A stretch of DNA of 64,000 nt, taken from Prauserella aidingensis (GTDB taxonomy: Bacteria; Actinomycetota; Actinomycetes; Mycobacteriales; Pseudonocardiaceae). Position 1 is the stretch's first letter, and the number at the start of each line of letters is the position of its first letter. The DNA lies in NCBI RefSeq assembly GCF_024171865.1, contig NZ_JAMTCN010000020.1, positions 28,163 through 92,162 of the forward strand, given 5' to 3'. The notes under the pieces were generated by a model. That model ran no database searches and was not told the DNA's origin. It saw only the letters and a program-made list of their open reading frames with translations. Positions 59,500 through 64,000 of the stretch are shown piece after piece. The position numbers and the translations under genes are program-made.

Positions 59500-61179
59500 C
59501 TAGTTCACGCAGGGGACGTCACCGGCGGTGATGGGTTCGGTCGGTTCCTCGGATTCATCCGTTTGCGCCGGTGCGGGCGTTGACGGGCCCTGCATGGTTC
59601 CGGAGCTCGCCGTGGTCGGATCCGACAGCGACGCCGGAGCGATCCGCCCGCTCTGGGCCGTGCCGCTCTCGGACTGGCCGGGGACGAAGCCGGCGTCGAC
59701 GTGCACCTCGAGCTTGTTCTCGGACAGTGTCGGGTCCTCCTCGACGGTGACGTCGGGGCCGAGCAGTTCCGCGGCGGCCTCCGCGGCGTCGGACTCACCG
59801 GGAGCGTGCCGGACCAGCGGTTCGACCACGCCGTCCACATAGGCCGAACCCTCGCCCTGGAATCCGTGCTCGCGCAACAGCGACCGCACGGACTCGCCGA
59901 GGGCGGGGTCGGTCGACCCGCTGTAGACGTCCACCGTGTACCGGCCCGTGTCCACATCGTGCGCGGCGGTGTCGCCGGACTCCGGTTCGCCGACGACCTC
60001 GTCGACGAACGAACGCACCTCGTCGACGTCGACCTCCAGGGCCGAGGCGTCGCCGAACCATGCGTTGCCCTCCACCGGGATCGTCCGGAACTCGATGTTG
60101 CCGCTCGAGAGGTTCCGCATCTGGGCGGCGAACTGCATCAGGTCCCAGTCCTCGGACAGCACCACCGACGACTGCACCGCCTCGACGACCTCGCCGATCT
60201 TGCCCGGGTCGAACAGCACGTCCGACGAGAGCATCTTCCGCACCAGGCCGGACAGGAACGCCTGCTGCCGCGCGATCCGGTCGAGATCACCGTTCGGTAG
60301 GTCGTAACGCTGACGCACGAACGCGAGCGCCTCGACCCCCTTCAGCGTGTGCCTGCCCGCGCTGAGATCGACGCCCGAGCGCTCCTCGTGGACGTCGTTG
60401 TTCAGGCACACGTCCACGCCGCCGAGTGTCTTGGTGATCTCGTAGAAGCTGGCGAGATTGACCTCGGCGTAGCGGTCGATCATGCCCGGACGGTCGATGA
60501 GCTTCTCGATCGAGGCGATGAGGTTCTTGCGGCCCGCGACCCGCGCCCGGTCCGCGATCTCGTCCTCGTCGAGGTCGCCGTCGGCACGGAGCTGTTTCGA
60601 CGTGTAGGTGTAGGCGCGGCCGAACGCGCTGTTGAGCTTGTGGGTGCCGTACTCGTTGGCGAGGTCGACCCACGCGTCGCGGGGGAAGGAGATCGCCGTG
60701 GCGCCGCGCCCGTCCTGGGGGATGTGCACCAGGATCATCGTGTCGGTCTGGCGCTCGCCGTCCGCGTCGCCGGCGTGCAGCTTGTCGAGGACCTCGCGGG
60801 GAAGCGGGTCGCCGTGTGCGTCGGTGCGGCTGTCCTGGCCCACGAGGAGGATGTCGATGGCGCCGTCCATCGGCGCCGCCGTCACCCGGTCGTCACCGAA
60901 GACGTCCGTGGTCGACAGGCCTGAGTTCACGTCGCCGATGAACTGCCAGCCGTACCAGGACACGACCATGACGACCGCCGACACCAGCGCGACGATCGTC
61001 TTGCCGCCCCGCCGCGCCCACGTGGCCGCGCCGCGCCGTCGTCCGGTCCCGCCGTCGCCCGACGCGCTCGCGTCGCCGCCGTCCTGCCGGCGGCGTTGTC
61101 TCCACCGATTGCGCTTTCTCCACCTGCTGCGCTGTCGGCGGGAGCCGGCCACGACCGCTGTCCCCGGCCAGTCGGTCAC
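59500..61179 (-). CDS. LytR-CpsA-Psr cell-wall ligase with C-terminal LytR_C domain
   Basis: The product has about 559 residues: a basic N-terminus, a helix near 60-80, an LCP catalytic domain at about 95-300 (LLVGQDSRTDAHGDPLPREV, FPRDAWVDLANEYGTHKLNS, FVRQRYDLPNGDLDRIARQQ) and a LytR_C domain at about 410-495 (YTVDVYSGSTDPALGESVRS). It ends DVPCVN like its neighbour. GGGGAGGAG lies 3 nt before the GTG at 61179. It matches the Rv3267 (CpsA) position. It is divergent from rmlB, consistent with a joint role in rhamnose-linked arabinogalactan attachment. Confidence 0.92.
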   Translation of the reverse strand: MTDWPGTAVVAGSRRQRSRWRKRNRWRQRRRQDGGDASASGDGGTGRRRGAATWARRGGKTIVALVSAVVMVVSWYGWQFIGDVNSGLSTTDVFGDDRVTAAPMDGAIDILLVGQDSRTDAHGDPLPREVLDKLHAGDADGERQTDTMILVHIPQDGRGATAISFPRDAWVDLANEYGTHKLNSAFGRAYTYTSKQLRADGDLDEDEIADRARVAGRKNLIASIEKLIDRPGMIDRYAEVNLASFYEITKTLGGVDVCLNNDVHEERSGVDLSAGRHTLKGVEALAFVRQRYDLPNGDLDRIARQQAFLSGLVRKMLSSDVLFDPGKIGEVVEAVQSSVVLSEDWDLMQFAAQMRNLSSGNIEFRTIPVEGNAWFGDASALEVDVDEVRSFVDEVVGEPESGDTAAHDVDTGRYTVDVYSGSTDPALGESVRSLLREHGFQGEGSAYVDGVVEPLVRHAPGESDAAEAAAELLGPDVTVEEDPTLSENKLEVHVDAGFVPGQSESGTAQSGRIAPASLSDPTTASSGTMQGPSTPAPAQTDESEEPTEPITAGDVPCVN

Positions 61180-61368
61180 TGTCGCTCCTCCCCAGATGGC
61201 TGCCACTTCTCACACTACTGATCGGCGTGTGTAACGCTTGTTCGGCCGCGAAGCCGTTGTGACCTTGTTGTCGATTTCCCTTCTTCCGGAGGGTTCAATC
61301 GGCCGGTCGCGGTGTACGGAGAGGTGTGGGCGGCAGCGTTCACGCCGGTCACAGGTACGGGAGGACAC

Positions 61369-62343
61369 ATGCGGGTGCTCGTCACGGGCGGCGCCGGGTT
61401 CATCGGGTCGCACTTCGTCCGGCAGACACTCGGCGGGGCCTACTCGGAGCTGGCCGACGCCGAGGTCGTCGTGCTGGACAAGCTGACGTACGCGGGCAAC
61501 GAGGCCAACCTGGACCCGGTCGCCGACAACCCGCGGCTGCGGTTCGTGCGCGGCGACATCTGCGATGCCGGCGTCGTCACCGAGGTCATGCGTGGTGTGG
61601 ACCTCGTGGTGCACTTCGCCGCGGAGTCGCATGTGGACCGATCGATCGCCGGGTCCGCGGATTTCGTGATCACCAACGTGGCCGGCACGCAGACGCTGCT
61701 GCAGGCGGCGCTCGACGCCGGCGTGGGCCGCTTCGTCCACGTGTCCACCGACGAGGTGTACGGCTCGATCGAGGAAGGCTCCTGGCCCGAGGACCACCCG
61801 CTGCTGCCGAACTCGCCGTACTCGGCGTCCAAGGCCTCGTCCGACCTGCTCGCCCGCTCCTTCCACCGCACCTACGGCCTTGACGTGTGCATCACACGGT
61901 GCTCGAACAACTACGGTCCGTATCAGTTTCCGGAGAAGGTCGTCCCGCTGTTCGTGACGAACCTGCTCGACGGCAAGCAGGTGCCGCTGTACGGCGACGG
62001 GCTCAACGTGCGCGACTGGCTCCACATCGACGACCACTGCCGCGGCATCGCCCTCGTGGCCGCCTCGGGGCGGGCCGGCGAGATCTACAACATCGGCGGC
62101 GGCACCGAACTGACCAACCGTGAGCTCACCGAACGCCTGCTCGCGGCCGTCGGAGCCGGTTGGGAGATGGTCCGGCCCGTCGAGGACCGCAAGGGTCACG
62201 ACCGCCGTTATTCGGTCGACATCACCAAGATCAGTACCGAACTGGGTTATCGTCCCCGCATCGATTTCGAGACCGGGCTCGCCGACACGGTGCGGTGGTA
62301 CGCCGAGCACCGTGCGTGGTGGGAGCCGCTGAAGAACCGGTGA
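61369..62343 (+). CDS. rmlB: dTDP-glucose 4,6-dehydratase
   Basis: The enzyme makes dTDP-4-keto-6-deoxyglucose, the second step to dTDP-L-rhamnose, which links arabinogalactan to peptidoglycan. The 324-residue product has VLVTGGAGFIGSHFVRQTL at the N-terminus, HFAAESHVDRSI, STDEVYGSIEEGSWPEDHPL, the catalytic YSASKASSDLL and GDGLNVRDWLHIDDHC. GGGAGG lies 5 nt before the ATG. rmlD follows after 42 nt. Confidence 0.94.
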   Translation: MRVLVTGGAGFIGSHFVRQTLGGAYSELADAEVVVLDKLTYAGNEANLDPVADNPRLRFVRGDICDAGVVTEVMRGVDLVVHFAAESHVDRSIAGSADFVITNVAGTQTLLQAALDAGVGRFVHVSTDEVYGSIEEGSWPEDHPLLPNSPYSASKASSDLLARSFHRTYGLDVCITRCSNNYGPYQFPEKVVPLFVTNLLDGKQVPLYGDGLNVRDWLHIDDHCRGIALVAASGRAGEIYNIGGGTELTNRELTERLLAAVGAGWEMVRPVEDRKGHDRRYSVDITKISTELGYRPRIDFETGLADTVRWYAEHRAWWEPLKNR

Positions 62344-62385
62344 CGCACGCGTCGCCTGCCGTCTGTCGTTGTTTGAGGTGATCGG

Positions 62386-63300
62386 ATGAGCCGCCTCGCG
62401 GTGCTGGTGCCCGGAGGATCGGGCCAGCTCGGGAAGGACCTGTCGGCCGTCGGCGAGGAGCGCGGCGCCGCCGTGCGGGCGCCCGGTTCGGCGGAGCTGG
62501 ACGTCACCAGGCCCGGCGCCGTGCTCGAGGGCGTGTCACGGCTGGTGGACGAGGCCCGCGGCGAGGGCCGGGCTCCGGTGGTGATCAACGCGGCGGCGTA
62601 CACGGCCGTCGACGCCGCCGAGGACGACGAGCAGCGCGCGTTCGCCGTGAACGTCGACGGGCCGCGTGTGCTGGCCGCCGTGTGCGCGTCGCGGCGGGTT
62701 CCGTTGCTGCACGTGTCGACGGACTACGTGTTCAGCGGCGACGCCGACACCCCGTACGAGCCGGACGCGCCGCTCTCGCCGCGCAGTGCCTACGGACGTA
62801 CGAAGGCGGCGGGAGAGGACGCCGTGCTCGGATCCGGCGCGCAGGCGTGGATCGTCCGCACCGCGTGGGTGTACGGCGCGGGCGGCGGCAACTTCGTCAG
62901 GACGATGGCGCGACTCGCCTCCGAGGGCGTCGATCCGTCCGTTGTGGATGACCAGCGGGGGAGTCCCACGTGGACGGCCGACCTCGCATCGGGGTTGCTG
63001 GAGCTGGCATCCGCCGTGGCCGACGGTAATGCGCCGGAGCGGAGGGTGTTGCACTGCACCGGTGGCGGCGAAACCACGTGGTACGAGTTCGCGCGCGCAG
63101 TGTTCGAGGAGGTCGGCGCCGACCCCGACCGCGTCTCGCCGTGCACGACGGCCGATTACCCGCGACCCGCGCCGCGCCCCGCGTACTCGGTGCTGTCGAA
63201 CGCCGCGTGGCGCGACGCGGGCCTCACGCCGTTGCGCCCCTGGCGCGAAGCCCTGTCCGCCTTCGCCGCCGATCACCGCAACGCCCTGGTCGACACGTAA
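62386..63300 (+). CDS. rmlD: dTDP-4-dehydrorhamnose reductase
   Basis: The enzyme makes the final NADPH-dependent reduction to dTDP-L-rhamnose. The 304-residue extended SDR shows LVPGGSGQLGKDLSAV near residue 8, VINAAAYTAVDAAEDDEQRA, HVSTDYVFSGDADTPYEPDA, YGRTKAAGE and RTAWVYGAGGGNFVRTM. It forms an operon with rmlB. The next gene is an IS110 transposase on the other strand, so any further rml genes lie elsewhere or have been displaced. Confidence 0.94.
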   Translation: MSRLAVLVPGGSGQLGKDLSAVGEERGAAVRAPGSAELDVTRPGAVLEGVSRLVDEARGEGRAPVVINAAAYTAVDAAEDDEQRAFAVNVDGPRVLAAVCASRRVPLLHVSTDYVFSGDADTPYEPDAPLSPRSAYGRTKAAGEDAVLGSGAQAWIVRTAWVYGAGGGNFVRTMARLASEGVDPSVVDDQRGSPTWTADLASGLLELASAVADGNAPERRVLHCTGGGETTWYEFARAVFEEVGADPDRVSPCTTADYPRPAPRPAYSVLSNAAWRDAGLTPLRPWREALSAFAADHRNALVDT

Positions 63301-63330
63301 CCCGACGTTGCGTGCCCTGCCCTCAGGCGC

Positions 63331-63443
63331 TGTGTTGCAGGTTCCGGGCGCCGTGTTGCGCTTTCCGGGCCCGTGTTGCGTCCTCCGGGGCGCGTGTTGC
63401 GGGTTCGCGGGCCCGTGTTGCGTTTTCGGGTGGCCGTGTTGCG
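63331..63443. repeat. 21-bp tandem array, locus 7 (6 units)
   Basis: TGTGTTGCA at 63331 and CGTGTTGCG at 63352, 63372, 63393, 63414 and 63435 follow the rmlD stop. Spacing is 21, 20, 21, 21 and 21 bp. Confidence 0.9.
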
Positions 63444-63688
63444 GGTTCGGGGGTCACGGGGTTAACGGGGTTAACGGGACCGTGTGGCGTCGGGTGGCCG
63501 TGGCCGCTCCACGGCCAATTCATCCACGTGCGGTGGCCTGCTGTGGGCGCGAGGCCGGGCCCGTCCGTGTCGTCGGCGTCCCGGCGACCAACGCGCGCGG
63601 CGCCGGGGCGACGTGCCCGGTGCAGACCACGCGCGAGGGCACCGTCGCGTGGCAGCGCGGCGTTCGGGGGGTGTCCCTATGGGGGACG
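63444..63688. other. Non-coding stretch between array locus 7 and IS110
   Basis: It begins with CGGGGTTAACGGGGTTAACG at 63457-63476, two 10-bp units. The rest is GC-rich with no ribosome site or plausible protein. The IS110 element's downstream boundary should lie near 63680, but no inverted ends are visible, as expected for this family. Confidence 0.45.
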
Positions 63689-64000
63689 TCAAGCGGCTGC
63701 GGGGAGGTTTTCGCTCGGTGTGGTCTGGGGTGGTTGGTAGTGGGTGCCGTTGCGGAGCATGGCGTGTAGGACGTCGCAGCGGCGTCGGGCGAGGCAGATG
63801 AGGGCGGCGTTGTGTTTCTTGCCTTCGGCACGTTTCTTGTCGTAGTAGGTCCGACTGACCGGGTCCGTCAGAGAAGCGAAGGCGGCGAGGAAGAACGCCC
63901 GTTTGAGCTTGCGATTGCCCGCCCGTGTCGGGTGTTCGCCCTTGATCGACGATCCGGATTTGTGGGTGACGGGGGCGATGCCGGCGTAGGCGGCCAGGTG
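63689..64000 (-). mobile_element. IS110-family transposase, C-terminal part (runs off window)
   Basis: The reverse strand encodes 103 residues plus a TGA at 63689. The piece reads HLAAYAGIAPVTHKSGSSIK, then RAGNRKLKRAFFLAAFASL and ALICLARRRCDVLHAML, which is the transposase_20 (serine-containing) domain of IS110/IS1111 DEDD recombinases. The N-terminal DEDD domain and the upstream end, where an IS110 bridge RNA would be encoded, lie beyond 64000. GC content is visibly lower than in the neighbours, consistent with transfer. Confidence 0.88.

Noticed and set aside
24055..63443. CRISPR array
   Set aside because: The 21-bp units are contiguous with drifting arms and there are no unique spacers of constant length and no cas genes.
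63444..63688. Protein-coding remnant between rmlD and the IS110 element
   Set aside because: Open frames exist only because of high GC, with no ribosome site and no recognisable protein.

Overview
The window reads as high-GC actinobacterial chromosome. Codon third positions are almost all G or C, GTG starts are common, and many genes seem to be leaderless, with a TANNNT box 6-9 nt before the start codon. The gene order accA3 ... maf - accE - accD - birA - PH-domain protein - gtrA - purK - purE - fadE25 - TIGR03089 - LCP - rmlB/rmlD matches, with inversions and insertions, the block Rv3285-Rv3266c of Mycobacterium tuberculosis. The style (TNT toxin, ECF sigma fusion, short intergenic tandem arrays) suggests a member of the Pseudonocardiaceae such as Amycolatopsis, Saccharomonospora or Prauserella. 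That family assignment is inference.

Positions 1-1724 hold the 5' part of the biotinylated acyl-CoA carboxylase alpha subunit. From about 3.0 to 24.9 kb an accessory catecholate siderophore locus interrupts the carboxylase block. Two DtxR/IdeR-type iron boxes precede an apparent operon: dhbC, dhbE, dhbB, a free aryl carrier protein, a siderophore-interacting reductase, a lipoprotein binding protein, two FecCD permeases, an ATPase, a 3535-residue NRPS and an MFS exporter. dhbA faces it on the other strand. The NRPS reads C-A-PCP-E-C-A-PCP-E-C and has no thioesterase, so the predicted product is 2,3-dihydroxybenzoate plus two D-configured residues released by a terminal condensation domain.

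From 25 to 35.5 kb lie a small secreted protein, maf, a GntR/MFS pair, accE-accD, an XRE regulator divergent from an SDR, birA, a PH-domain membrane protein and an HMG-CoA-lyase-like enzyme. Positions 35.6-40 kb hold a YbaB / WXG-like / TNT-toxin / small-protein operon that looks like a type VII-secreted NAD-glycohydrolase toxin with its immunity gene. Next come a HisN-like phosphatase, a two-component system, gtrA, an ECF sigma factor fused to its own anti-sigma and extracellular regions, a degenerate GGDEF protein, a GT87-type mannosyltransferase, purK-purE, a LysR regulator and fadE25. From 54 to 63.3 kb are small membrane and stress-type genes, two tandem LCP cell-wall ligases and the dTDP-rhamnose genes rmlB and rmlD. 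The window ends inside an IS110-family transposase.

The most unusual non-coding feature is that nearly every gene-end gap carries its own short tandem array. Seven loci have 21-bp units (six with a CGTGTTGCG core), and others have periods of 15, 16, 22 and 30 bp. Several arrays begin exactly at a stop codon. I found no tRNA, rRNA or CRISPR array.
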